Numbered from the stretch's first letter, positions 12,301 to 25,130 are shown. The stretch: 28,484 bases of DNA from Funneliformis mosseae (GCA_910592005.1 CAJVPP010000636.1:1-28484), one strand, 5' to 3'. Numbers and translations are program-made. The notes: generated by a model not told the origin, from the sequence alone.

Positions 12301-12483
12301 AGTAATAAACCTAAAATTAGACAAATTTATTTTGAAATGAATAAAATTTTAATTGACCAATCGATATTATTAGATATAAAATGTAATTTATTTGAAAATC
12401 ATTTGTCAAGACAATGAGGTTGTAACACACAATCATGTTGCAGATGACGGAATAACTTTTGATAAATGAAGATTCTAAAAAAA

Positions 12484-12514
<31 letters not shown>

Positions 12515-13233
12515 GGAGTTCCTTGAAAATATTAGGTTGTGAAGAAGTAGATGCATTTTTGTTAAACTAGTAATATTACACTAACATCTAGATTTATACT
12601 AGTTTTCGAACAATTAAAATAGAATTTTTGACCATTGTTGATGGTATTTGTGTGACAATGTTCTCGTGCTTGACCATCTCTAGGTGAAATCACGAATCGA
12701 ATTTCGCGTTAATCCGGAAGGATTAGTTTACTAATGTAAAAAGGATACAAGTAACTAATTAAGCAGGAATCAAAGAGTTTTTGTTGAACGAAAGTTACGA
12801 GCTGCGCCAAGCAGTAAAACTCAAAGTCCGACACTTTTGACATTGTAATACCATACATTATATATATTTTTTTTAAAAAAAAAATTCAGTGATAATCTTT
12901 TTAAAAGAAACTCAGATCCACGTGCATCCATGATGTTTTAAAGGCTGCTGACAATTGAAAGGAAATTAATACCTAAAAAAAAAAAAAAAAAAATCAATGT
13001 AATATATATAAAGTTTTATTAATGTCTGTGAGGTTAAGCATAGATTATATGCAAGGATTGGTTAAAGACAAAATCCCTTGTAAATATTTCTATTATCAAC
13101 TGAATTTTGAATCACGATACTGTACATTAAATGATAATCTATTAACATGAAGCAAGACAATGGAGTGCACATAGGGAGCTGATCGTTTTTGGGAAAAGAT
13201 GATTTGCTGCGCCGATTTTTCCGATGGACATAA

Positions 13234-13267
<34 letters not shown>

Positions 13268-14900
13268 TTTTTTGGTACAACAATCCGCCACTTAAAGAGT
13301 ACAAATAATAACGCCAAACATTTCTGCTGTATTTCGCGACACCACGTCACGATGTAAAACACTTGATTTTAAAAATCAGCCGAATATTATAATCGGGAAA
13401 TTATTTTTTTTTTTTAAAATTTTTTTGTGCCAAGATGAACAGCAGGTTGCATAAAAAAAAATGCACAGATATCAGGGTTTCGTAATCACATTAACTAATA
13501 ATGATAATATAACAAGAAATCAAATTATTCCAAATAAAAGGAGGATGATTAGAATTTCAGGTTTACCGGTAACGCTTTTGAAGAAGTGATAACGTGAGAT
13601 ACTCGTGTGATGCTTCTGACAGATTCATTATTAACTGCAGCGTTCAACATAAAGCTAATAATTATCTATATTGTTCATTGAACTGCTAGTTTATGTTGTG
13701 TACATACAGTTAAAAAAAAATGCATAAGTGAAGCTTAAGGCAATATAACATTTTTCCCATTTTCGCAATAATTCATACATCTTTCATTTCTCACCCCATG
13801 TGCAATTGATGACAAAATACCCTATTGATAGGAAGTGATATTTTTACTTGTCTGTGTACATTAAATATTACATATATGATTCAATTATACATGTTTCGCG
13901 GCTGTTCCGTATGTTTCCATTTGTAACGTCACTCTATCGATCATGTTGTGTTAAAATTACCATAAAAGTAAAACAAATGGTACTAAGAAAATGTCCTCAA
14001 TTTTCACCACTTTTTTTTTTTGGAGTTGTCACTTTGGTCAATGACTGTTAACCAAATTGGGAAAAACAAGGACAAACCACAAACCAATCCTTCGGTGTGA
14101 CTTTTTCATAGTAAAAAAAAAAGAAGAAATGAAATGTTTTATAATTTGTTTGATTGGTTTTATTTTATATTTTCTGTTTTCGTTTTGAGATGTAACAGAT
14201 GTTACTCTTTTGATATTTTGAAATTAATTGTCGGTTACCAATGAGAAAATTAATTATCATGTGCATGTGAATTCGAACTCGAACACATTCTGCAAGAAAT
14301 TCTCAGCTCACTTTTTTGTACGGTTACAAATTGGGTTTAAGAGATAATCATCTCTAACAGTTGTAAGAAAACAAAATTCTTTTATTACCATTACGACTTG
14401 TTATCTCTCCCTCTTCAAACTCAATTCCATCGAAGTTTAATTAACCATAATTCCATAAGTTGTATAAACAGAATGTGGTCAAACATTCGTCGCGGAACTG
14501 CGGACCTGTGGACCTGTGGGGAAAAAAAATAATTGGTGATTATTGCGAATAGTTTTACAATAACAAATATATTTTGAATAAAATATTTGCCAAATATTTA
14601 TATTTGTACTCAGTAATATACAATAATGACTATGAGAGGTTCGTTTGAAAGTATATGTTTCAGTTAAGAAGGTAATTCACTTTTGATTTTTATTAGCAAC
14701 ACTCATGTTTATTATGGTAACTCAGAATATAACTCTTATCATACAATTCAAAATATATAATATATTAAAAGTTCACACATACTAACTTACACTTACCTGA
14801 TTTGGTCCAATCATCGCATTATCAAACATCGCACCTACCCTCTTTTTCTAGCATATGCTTGGGTCCCTTATTTTATTATATATTACCCCACTATTTTTCC
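12301..14900. other. Intergenic region upstream of the HMG-box gene
   Basis: Base composition becomes less extreme here. I see long homopolymers (29 T at 12486-12514, 19 A at 12975-12993, 29 A at 13237-13265) and a short tandem duplication of GGACCTGT at 14502-14517. Reading frames in the area are short or run through the homopolymers, and none resembles a known protein. It may contain distal promoter elements of the downstream gene. Confidence 0.6.
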
Positions 14901-15444
14901 CTGACCCGCTCTCTTTCTCTTCTCCTTTTCTTCCTTTCTTCACCCATAAAAAATCTTTTCCAATCACTTTTCACTAAATAGACTTTTTTTTTTTTTTATA
15001 TATATATATATACCTAATTATATATATATTCGTCGTTTGCTCTGAGAGCAATCAACGTTAAAATTTTTATAAACTTTTTTTTGACCTCTATTCGTTTTTA
15101 TAAATAAAACTTGACTTTGTTGCGCACAAAAAATTTTTGTTTGTCCCAACAGTCTTATTTTTTTCTTTTTTTCTTTTTTTTTCTTTTTTGTTATCATAGG
15201 ACAGATAAATATATTAGAGACATAAACAACTACTTTCTTTTTTAAAAGAAAGACAAACATATTTACTAAACTAAAAGGATATATAAATAGTAAGTTCTTC
15301 CCTAAAATAGCTTAAATCATATTTATCACTCTTGGTAGTTGATACTTCAACTTTCCCGTGAGAAATTTACTCGATATTGACGTTCTTTTAAACATAATGA
15401 ATTTTTTTTTTTTTATTATCCATTAATAGCCATATACACACACA
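14901..15444 (+). promoter_or_regulatory. Putative promoter and 5' leader of the HMG-box gene
   Basis: A pyrimidine-rich tract lies at about 14909-14943. A textbook TATA box, TATATAAATAG, is at 15280-15290, 155 bases before the start codon. A 13-T run (15402-15414) and ACACACACA precede the ATG. CTTTGTT at 15115-15121 resembles the core bound by HMG-box proteins of the Sox/MAT/Ste11 group, so autoregulation is conceivable but untested. The TATA box is well supported; the other assignments are inference. Confidence 0.5.
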
Positions 15445-16971
15445 ATGAACCCAAATACTACCAACCAAGAGTATTTCAAACAAGAAGAAAATGCTGCCAT
15501 GTGGTCGCCTTCATCACCTTCAGACGTATCTTCTCCGTCAAATTCGGTTTCTGACCAAGACTATAACGTTTATCACGTGCCCCGCGGTTATGACGTGGTT
15601 TTAGTTCCAATGAAAGTTGAACCTTCAGATAATTCTTGTTCTTCTGGTGTCGATTCTCCTGTTGAATCTCCCGTAGAACCAACATCATGTTCTAAAACCA
15701 AACCAATGGATATTCCAAAGAGTAAATCACCTAGTTCCACTAACGCGAAAGCATCGGCTGCTGCTGCAAACGCCGCGACAACCACAACGCGTCTTTCCGC
15801 CTATCGGAAGCGCAAGGCTGATAAGAATTATATTCCACGACCAAAAAATTGTTTCATGGCCTATCGTGAGCATATAAAAGAAAAGTTCTTGTCGGAAGAC
15901 CCAAGTATGAACAATAAGGTTGTGTCAGTGCTTGCTGCAAATATGTGGAATAATGAACCTGAAGACGTTAAAGAATATTGGCGTGAACGCGCTAAGCAAT
16001 TGAAGATTGAACATAAACTCAAATATCCTGATTACAAGTTCAAACCACAAAAGAAGAAGCAAAACTTAAAGACCACCGCTAATACGAAGACGTCAACAAA
16101 AGCTACCGGTGTACGTAATAACAATAAGAAATCAAATTCTGACGCAAAGATCATTTTTGCCGATGGCTATGGTTCCGAAATTTTGGGTGAAAATAATCAC
16201 CAATTAGGTTTGGAAGGTAGTGAAGAGCAGGATGACATCTACTTGACTCACTTACAGAAAAAGACCTTTTTTGGACATTATCGTGCCTCTTCCGTCGATT
16301 CTGTCAGTTCTTGGACAAGTGATTCCACAGCTTCGACTCCATTGCTTTCACCTTTTGTTGGCTCCCCCGCTTCGTTGTCACCACCAACCTTTCAATTTGG
16401 CAATCAATTCGGAAGATCATCTTCAGCCTTGAGATATGAAGCAGGAAACATTGTACATAATGAAGGTCTACCACATAGCGACTTGATGTTGTCTCAAAAT
16501 TTGGCCTCTCAGTCAATGTTAAATAATGAAGTTGAACAGCTCAATAGTTTATATTCAAATCAATTGGATATTAATGCTTCCTTGCCTGTTGACGACGGGT
16601 TCGTTCTAGACTCGTATGAAAATCCCATGATTAAGAGCAACACAGCTGTTCCTTCTTTTTTTAATCCTCCTCAGTCAGTTGAAATTTCCTCCACAGATTA
16701 TGATTTAATGGCAATGGGTCATTATTCAGCTTCTCCCGTTCAAGAATCAGAAGGGTTTTTCCATGATTATGACAGTACCGAACCTTCTTATCCTAGTCAT
16801 GTATATAGTTCATCTTTCGAGCTTTCTTCACAAGGAAATCAATCAACCTTATCTGGACATTACGCGTTTGCTCTCGAGAATCCGCGTCGTAATTCTCAGC
16901 AACTTTTGGCTGATTTTCAACATGGCCTCAAACAGCAAGAAATGATGTTACAAGGGTTATTAATGGAATGA
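15445..16971 (+). CDS. MATA-type HMG-box transcription factor, 508 aa
   Basis: A single uninterrupted exon encodes 508 residues. The HMG box spans about residues 131-203, from PRPKNCFMAYREH to KYPDYKFKPQKKK. It keeps the RPKN(C)FM start, the central W168, the second-helix KEYW and the closing HKLKYPDYKFKP that mark fungal mating-type/Ste11-like, sequence-specific HMG proteins. A basic cluster RKRK (121-124) just before the box and KKK (203-205) after it are likely nuclear signals. The N-terminus is Ser/Pro-rich with an Ala/Thr tract (101-115). About ten SP sites and one TP (298-299) suggest control by MAP or cyclin-dependent kinases, and MKVE (56-59) fits a SUMO consensus. The Ser/Gln/Asn-rich C-terminal 300 residues are probably an activation region. 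Such genes are greatly expanded in Rhizophagus, so the paralogue and its targets cannot be named. It converges on histone H1. Confidence 0.9.
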   Translation: MNPNTTNQEYFKQEENAAMWSPSSPSDVSSPSNSVSDQDYNVYHVPRGYDVVLVPMKVEPSDNSCSSGVDSPVESPVEPTSCSKTKPMDIPKSKSPSSTNAKASAAAANAATTTTRLSAYRKRKADKNYIPRPKNCFMAYREHIKEKFLSEDPSMNNKVVSVLAANMWNNEPEDVKEYWRERAKQLKIEHKLKYPDYKFKPQKKKQNLKTTANTKTSTKATGVRNNNKKSNSDAKIIFADGYGSEILGENNHQLGLEGSEEQDDIYLTHLQKKTFFGHYRASSVDSVSSWTSDSTASTPLLSPFVGSPASLSPPTFQFGNQFGRSSSALRYEAGNIVHNEGLPHSDLMLSQNLASQSMLNNEVEQLNSLYSNQLDINASLPVDDGFVLDSYENPMIKSNTAVPSFFNPPQSVEISSTDYDLMAMGHYSASPVQESEGFFHDYDSTEPSYPSHVYSSSFELSSQGNQSTLSGHYAFALENPRRNSQQLLADFQHGLKQQEMMLQGLLME

Positions 16972-18600
16972 TTTTCCTTTGTTGTACGTGAGAGGAACCT
17001 GTTCAAAATACTTATACATTGTTTCTTTTTTTTTTTAAAAAAAAAAATTATTTTAACAGAGTTTTCAAAGACTGAGTCTGGTATTGCTCATGTAAACTAA
17101 AAAAAATTATAACTGAATAATTGTGCGGGCCAAAGGTTCGGCCTTGACCTTTGTAAAAGGTCCTTGGACACTTAAACAAAAAGCATTTCTTGAAGTTTTT
17201 TTTTTTTTTTTTTCTGTTTATTATATATATTCCTTGTATTATTTAACTTTTTTACCCTCCTCTCCCAATATATATATTCTCGTTTCATTGTGTTTATAAT
17301 CAACATTCTTCTTATATATATATATATATACATAGAACATCTGCATTTATTTTTTTCCTATAGACTTAAATATCATAGAGTTTCGAGATTCAAACGAACT
17401 GCAAGCATCATTATCGATATTTACGGTTCTTTTGTAATCTCGGACAACATAGACTGCCAACTTTGTAAATTTTTTTCTTCCATTTTCTCTTGTTTAAATA
17501 GACTGGCAGATAGCAAACACTTTATCGATGGTACACTACCATTCCGATATTCGCGTTTGTTGTACATTTTTTTTTTCTTTTTACATATTTTTTTCACACG
17601 CCCTCAATCTCTTGTCTTATTCTCCTCTTGCATTTCCTGTTACCAATATAAACGAATAACTAAAACAAAAAAAAAAAACAAAAAAAAAATATCATCCTAT
17701 TATTTTCATCATTATCCTCTATATATATATATATACTCCATTTTCTAACGACATATCCCTCTACCATTATCTTTATCAAAAACAAAAAAAATCAAAATCC
17801 AAAAAAAGCGTACATATTATATATCCTTTTATTATCAAATTATCTTCAATATATATATTTAGTTTTTTTTTTTTTTTATTTTTTTTAACCTTTTTTCCTT
17901 TTTACGTTGCTATGATTTCTTTTTTAACTGATTTTTTATTTCTTATATTCAACACAGTTAAGAGCTCAATGAGACATTGTATCATCTATTAATGATTGAA
18001 ACTAAGCCCTTTTTCTCATTCCCTCTAGTTCTATGGGGGATTTAGCAAAAAAAATTGTGGTCACCGTTAAAAATTATTCTTAGTTTTATTTTCTTTACTA
18101 AAAGATTGGTCTCGAAAATTATTAAATTAACTTCTTTGTAATTTTTTTTTACCTTTGAATCTTTTCTGTTGGTTCATATATATACTTTTTATTCAGTTGA
18201 GATTCTCTTTTTTTCTTTTTGTTTATATATTTTTTCTCTTTCCTCTTTCTTTTATTTTTATCTTTGATTTTTTACGGGTTTTTTCGGTTCCTTTTCTTTA
18301 TAGTAACAAAAAAAAAATTTTTTTTTTTTCATTTCTTTTTGTTTGCAAATAGTTTGTTTTTTTTTTCCTCTATTTTTTTTAAAAAAAAACCAAAAAATAA
18401 AAAAAAATTTAAGTTTCAGGAAAAAATTTTTTCCTTTATAAAAAACGGTTGGCGTTTATGGTTATATTTGGTAAAATGTGGGGTAAAGAAAAAATTGTTG
18501 GAATAGGAAAATGTGTAATTATGTGATGGTAGATCAAAAAAAAAAAAAAAATCAATTTTAATGCAATGCATTAAAGATTCTTTTTGACTTTCACATCATG
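16972..18600. other. 3' flank of the HMG-box gene: pyrimidine- and TA-rich DNA
   Basis: About 1.6 kb dominated on the plus strand by T/C-rich sequence, (TA)n runs (about 17313-17331, 17720-17734) and T runs (17196-17213, 17863-17877). The strand bias suggests a long 3' untranslated region or repeated slippage expansion. A 152-codon frame at 17290-17748 crosses two TA repeats and several T/A tracts and has no recognisable domain. The less repetitive part (about 17340-17560) might be a transcribed tail, but nothing proves it. Confidence 0.5.
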
Positions 18601-18821
18601 AAAGAGTATAAATTACCTTTCGTGCAAAAAAGTTCTGGCATAACAGGTCAAAAAAAAAAAATAAATAAATAAATAAAAAATAAATTGATTTTTTTAACGA
18701 TTTGAAATGAATGATCTATTTGGGATTTTCATAATTAAGGTAATCGTGTAATGAACATTCACTGCATGATTGTTTTTTTTTTTTTGAAAGTGATGGGATG
18801 GGATTAATTTGGTTTCTTTTT

Positions 18822-18855
<34 letters not shown>

Positions 18856-20070
18856 CCTTTTTGCTTTCTTTAAAAAAAAATTTAATTAATCTAATTTAAT
18901 TAATTTAGTAAATGAGATCCACAGGAAATAATTAAACAAACAAACAAATATATATTTCGCGACTGGCGAATTTTTTTTTGTCAAGACCAAGTTGCTGCGT
19001 CACGAATTTATTTATATTGAACAAAAAAAAAAATCATGCATTTTATTACATAAACGGTGAAAATACGTGATGACCCTCTTTTTCTTGAATAGGCGTGATA
19101 AATAAGAAAAAAGAGATGCGAGTGATGAATAAATGTTCTCATTAATTTTTTTTTTTTTTTGTAATGATACTCATACTCTCTCTCTTATTGCATTTTATCT
19201 TCATCATCGATCATCATCATCAAAAAAGGATTTAAAAATAGATAAATATAGAAATATTTTAAATAATAAATAATATATATAAAAAAAAAAAAAATTTTTT
19301 TTTCAAAATTGTTTTAAGGAGAAAGAAAAAATGTTTCAAAATTTTTTTCAATACTTACCAAAATGGAACAAACATCAAAAAATCGTATTAAAAAAAAAAA
19401 AAAATTCCTAACTGTTAATTGTATTGTACATAACAGGTGCATTTATCTATAATCTTGCATATATTGAAATTAACAACCTTTTGGTTTCATTGAAAAAATG
19501 AAAGCCATTTACTATCTACGAATCTATGCAAAGTGTGCAAAAGGTATATCTGATGGACCACATACATTTATTTAATAATAATGTCACTTTTTCATTATGA
19601 AGTATTTATTTTATATGCGAATTTAGTAATGAAGTAAACATACTTTCATACATAATAACACATGATAACTTTTTATCAATAGAAATATCAAAGATCTCGT
19701 TAATAATTTTTTAAAGCAAGGTATTCCTAGCGATATGAGCTCATTTTATTTACACGGGTTGTTTGAGTAAAAGAAAATGAAAGGAAGAAAATTTCAAATG
19801 TTATATATATATAAAAAAAAAAAAATAGATTATTAAAGCCCGATAAAATATATATATAAAAATTATTGAATAGACTTTAACTTTGTGAGAAAAATATGAG
19901 ATTATTAAAATAAGAAAACGTTATAGCTTGTTCCTTCCTACCAATGTCATTCATGAATAACGAAAAAAAAAATAGATTATCACGAAAGAAAAAAAAGGGG
20001 AAATATATATATTTTCTCATTCATTCAATTAAAGTTCACTAGAGAAAAGAGAAAAAAAAAGTCTAAGAAT
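18601..20070. other. Intergenic region between convergent HMG-box and H1 genes
   Basis: No gene was recognised. It holds a (TAAA)n microsatellite around 18660-18680, the longest homopolymer seen (32 T at 18824-18855) and several 10-14 base A or T runs. The right end is probably the H1 3' untranslated region. Confidence 0.6.
18824..18855. repeat. Poly(T) tract, 32 bases
   Basis: An uninterrupted 32-T run, the longest homopolymer I counted in the window. Similar tracts are frequent across the gene island and essentially absent from the AT deserts. Confidence 0.95.
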
Positions 20071-21162
20071 TTAAGATGATGCAGCTGCCCTCCTTCTGGT
20101 TCCAGTTTTCTTTTCCGCAACTTTCTTGGTTGTGGAAGCTTTGCCTCTTTTTGAAGAGGTGGTCGTGGCTTTCTTTGGTTTGGCTGCCGCTTTTTTAGTC
20201 GAGGCGGCTGCTGCCTTTCTAACGGGCGCTTTTCTGGTTGTCGTCTTCTATAAAAGAAATAAAAGTGAACCAGATTATTAAGATAATTTTTCTCAACAGA
20301 TTTTAACATCATATACATCACGATCATCCATTAATAAATAAACATAAATTTAAATTACTTTGGTTACTTTTTCAACTTTTGGTTTGGTTTCCTTCTTTTC
20401 AACCTTCTTGGGTTTTTCCTTCTTCTCGGGTTCTTTCTTTTCCTTCTTAACCGCTTCTTTCTTTACAAGTTTGATAGTACCGCTTGGACCTTTAAAAATA
20501 TATATTGAAATTTATAGAATTGATTTGATGAATCAGAGGCGTTGATGTAAAAATTAAAGAAAATAATATAATTAAGAAAGAAATCAATAATTGTGTTTAC
20601 CATTGGGAAAAGAGAAAATTCCCTTTTCGACCCCTCTATTGATAGCCAATCGGAGACGGTTGTTTGTTGTGGAGTTGTCGGGAAGTTTGTATGTGGTCAA
20701 GATGTATTTCTTGATAGCTTGACGGCTTATTAATAACAAATGAAAAAAATTGGGTGAAAAAAAATTTATCAGTAAAAGAAAAAAGAATAAACGCGTCGCA
20801 ATAAAATCTTTGATGTATGAAACTCGAGAAAAGTTTCCTAACCTGCTTCCTTTACGTTCCTTCAAAGCGACAATAGCATCTGTAAATTATCAACATAGTG
20901 TGGGAAAATTGTAAATTTTTAAAAGTTTCTCGAAGTTGAATATATATCATTATTATAATTTTTTTTTTTTTTTACTCGTCAAGAGAAAATTAAAGTGTTT
21001 CGTCGGTTCTCTTTCTAAAAATAACAAAAAAAAAAAAAAAATCCCCCCAAAAAACAGAACGAGTTCCATAAAGCTACCTCGAATCATATCTTCATATTTG
21101 GGATGAGCAGGAGCGGCTGCTGACTTCTTTGTTTTAGCGGGACTTGAGCTACCTTTTGCCAT
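20071..21162 (-). CDS. H1: Linker histone H1, 184 aa, five exons
   Basis: The spliced gene reads: exon 1 21162-21078, exon 2 20879-20843, exon 3 20725-20601, exon 4 20489-20359, exon 5 20247-20071. All introns are GT-AG (198, 117, 111 and 111 nt) and the phases fit exactly. The protein has a short basic tail MAKGSSSPAKTKK, then one globular winged-helix (H15) domain at about residues 20-93. It begins HPKYEDMIRDAIVALKERKG and contains SSRQAIKKYI, INRGVEKG and GPSGTIKL. A Lys/Ala/Pro-rich tail of about 90 residues follows, with AKPKKA and many KK pairs, ending RRRAAASS. It binds linker DNA at the nucleosome dyad and compacts chromatin. A single globular domain makes it a canonical H1, unlike the two-domain yeast Hho1. 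All four intron lengths are divisible by three, and intron 2 has no in-frame stop. Ras lies upstream on the same strand. Confidence 0.95.
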
Positions 21163-21960
21163 TGTTTTTTGTTAAAGTTTTTGTTAAATGAAAAAGAAGT
21201 ATGTAAAGGGTTAATTTTTTTTTCAAAGGAAAAAAAAAAACAAATATTTCTAGAGAAAATTTTTTGGGATGTGAAAAAATGAAGAAAAGTTGGGAACGCC
21301 TCAAGTGGGGCGCTGTTTATATGTGCTAATCTTCAATAAGTAGCGTGATTTAATCAGGTGCGCGTATTTTGGGCGTATACGATACTTTTATGGAAATCAT
21401 TGTAATACAATGTTTGTTATTGTTTTTATCGATTACGTGTCACATCGCGCCATCATCACATCGCGTCGAAGATCTATTTTTAACAAACGCTACGCTATCT
21501 AATTACAAACATCAAAAAACATCAAACACGACCCTTATTTTTACGCACCTTTTGTTGTTTGTGATCTTTTGTACAACCATTTTATTGTTTAGGGTAAAAA
21601 ATTCTCGGGTTCGTTCTCGGGGGGGGGGGGGGGGGGGGGTTTCAGTAGGTTGGCGAAATGGTTCCGGAAACCATCAGATGATTTCGTTCGAAACTTGGAC
21701 TCTTTTGTTTAGATATTTATAAACACGAAGAGAAAACCGACCAATTCATACTTAAAATGGAATATATCATCATTGTATCATTATTCAAGAATATGACATC
21801 AAGTCTAGAGTCGTCGTCATAAGCAAGTACAATTCCCAAAAGCAGATATAATTAATACAAATACTGTGAGTTGATTTCGCGTGAAATTTTCGCGAAAAAA
21901 AAAAAATTACATACAGAGTCACTCCTTATTCACGTGACTTGAGCTGAACGCGTGATAGAC
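21163..21960 (-). promoter_or_regulatory. Putative histone H1 promoter with TATA box and CGCG-type S-phase motifs
   Basis: On the minus strand CATATAAA (plus 21316-21323) lies about 155 bases before the H1 ATG, the same distance as the TATA box of the HMG gene. Upstream is a cluster of CGCG words unusual for this AT-rich DNA: TCGCGC at 21445-21450, TCGCGT at 21461-21466, TTTCGCG at 21875-21881, the palindrome TTTTCGCGAAAA at 21887-21898 and ACGCGT at 21948-21953. CGCGAAA and ACGCGT are the known SBF/E2F-like and MBF sites driving G1/S genes in other fungi. That they drive this H1 gene is inference. Confidence 0.4.
21619..21639. repeat. Poly(G) tract of 21 bases
   Basis: An uninterrupted run of 21 G lies about 460 bases upstream of the H1 start codon. 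Long G runs are very unusual in DNA of this composition. On the plus strand it could form a G-quadruplex. Its length may be unreliable in any assembly. Confidence 0.95.
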
Positions 21961-22983
21961 ATTATCAGATGTTTAAATGTGGAAAAAAAATAATATTTAA
22001 TTCCTTTAAAATACAGATTCTTGGATGAGTTCAAAGACAACATCGGCATTCACGTGGACAATTTAAATTTTCAAAATCAAAGTCCTTGTTAAAAGGCGTA
22101 GATGTTAAACTTTTATTAATTATTAATTTATTAAAAAGAGATTTATTTTTTTATTATTGAGCTAATTCAAGTTTGAAATGATAACTTTTTAACTAGATTA
22201 ATTTAAATGATATATGTAGAGTGTGTTTAAATCCTTCAAAACTGTTTTTTTTTTTTATAAAAAAAAAAAATAGATGTTTGAGAATTAAAAAAAATTACAT
22301 GATTTTTTTTTTTCACCATCACAAAAACATGGTTTTTTGAGAGATATAAACAAAAATAAAAATACATTACTAAATTAAAGTATGATACCAATTGAATAAG
22401 TAAATGAAGACTAACTCATAAATAAATATCTTGGTTTCCCAAAATTTCATTTTTTCGTTCAAATTAAGTTAAATTTGGCTTCTTTAGAGTCCATGTGTGT
22501 ACAACAACCCAATTCCCAAGAATCGAGGTGAAAACAAAGAAAAAAAAAAAACAGTTTGATCTTCATACCGTATTTATGCAATGAATCCATATTTATATTT
22601 TTGCTGAGCATGAAATTGCCCATACTTAAACATATAGTGAGACTCGAACTTTTGAATTGCAAAAGGAAAAAAAAAAAATAATAATTTAAAGGAAGGGAAT
22701 GATAAAAAAAAGGACTAGAGATACAAATTTAGGACATGCCCAAAATGATATGTTCATTAAAAGTGAACGGTTCTAAATAAAATAATAATAATAGTAGTAG
22801 TAGTAGTAAGTAGTAAATGATACACCGAGAAGAAAAAAAAAAGATGATCATCATCACCTTATCCTTCTTTTCTGGTGAAATGATACAAGAAATCGCTATG
22901 CGGATATATATATAGAAATGGAAAAGGATTTCTTTTTTTTATATAATTTTTGGGGGTTTATATAGTATATATTTATTAATTTT
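21961..22983. other. Intergenic region between H1 promoter and the Ras 3' end
   Basis: No gene was recognised. It contains A/T runs, a (TAA/TAG)n microsatellite around 22780-22810 and short TA repeats near 22905. The last 200 bases or so are probably the Ras 3' untranslated region. Confidence 0.6.
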
Positions 22984-24264
<1,281 letters not shown>

Positions 24265-24346
24265 TTTAACTAATATGCACGTTTAAATTTTTTTTTTATT
24301 TTAGGTATAATATTGTAAAAATTTATCTATTAGCTCAATACAATCC

Positions 24347-24352
24347 TTTATA
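24347..24352 (-). promoter_or_regulatory. Candidate TATA box of the Ras gene
   Basis: TATAAA on the minus strand lies about 85 bases before the Ras start codon. In DNA this AT-rich the word is weak evidence, and no other promoter element was recognised. Confidence 0.3.
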
Positions 24353-25130
24353 CTTGAATAGAATTATATTAAAAATTTAAAAAAAATAATATGGTAGAAT
24401 TAATAGACAAAAGATAGGAAAGGTTTATTAAAACCCTTAAAAAAAAATTATTAAAGTCGGAATTTGTGAAAAAAAGGAAAATATTGGTAAAGAATGTGAG
24501 AAGTGAAGAAAGATAGGTTTATGCTTTTTGCACAACAGTTCGTTGCTAAAGTTTTGGGGTCATTCTATCGGGTAAACTTTAGTGAAGTAACATTTCGGAT
24601 AATTGAATAATAAATTTGGCGTAGTATATTCACGTGCCATTGTTATCCATCTTTGATCAGAGGTTGTTCATTCAAATTACTGTTTGTATTACAACAAATA
24701 AATATTTTCTTTATAACACAAATAAAATTTACAATTTGAATTTGAATGATTGAAAGGATTTATTATATGGTGACACTGGGTTTCGAATTTATTGGCCCAA
24801 AAAATTGAATATTAGTTTGACATAAAGTTTGTATTTCATTGAAAATCAAGTTTCAGGTTGAAATTTATGAATTAATAACACGCGGAGTTGATATTTCGAT
24901 CAAATTTTATTATAACAAAAACGCGTCAAAAATTTGTTACTCCTAGCATGTAACTAAAAATATAATAATTAAAGATTTTATTGATAATATCGCTAAATTT
25001 AGTACGCTTCACAACAATGGAATAATATTGTTTTGCGTTGTTAAACAATAGAATGCATAGATAACTGAAACCAATCAAAATAATAATGCTCCTCATAACA
25101 AAAATATTATAAACAAAAATCTACACGTAC
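24353..25130. other. Intergenic region upstream of Ras
   Basis: No complete gene is visible. It contains ACGCGT at about 24930-24935 and CAGTGTCACC in minus orientation at 24769-24778. If the small minus-strand exon at 25131-25242 is real, the rest of its gene should lie here, but I found no convincing acceptor and continuation. Confidence 0.5.

Noticed and set aside
13062..13362. Overlapping minus-strand frames of 80 and 88 codons
   Set aside because: Both are held open by the 29-A tract (poly-Phe on the minus strand) and show no family signature.
17290..17748. 152-codon plus-strand frame downstream of the HMG gene
   Set aside because: It reads through (TA)n repeats, T/C tracts and A runs, gives Ile-Tyr, Phe and Lys repeats, and has no domain; most likely untranslated tail or intergenic DNA.
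21369..21722. 117-codon plus-strand frame spanning the G21 run
   Set aside because: It depends on translating the G homopolymer, has no alignable domain, and overlaps the H1 upstream region; length errors in the G run would also shift the frame.
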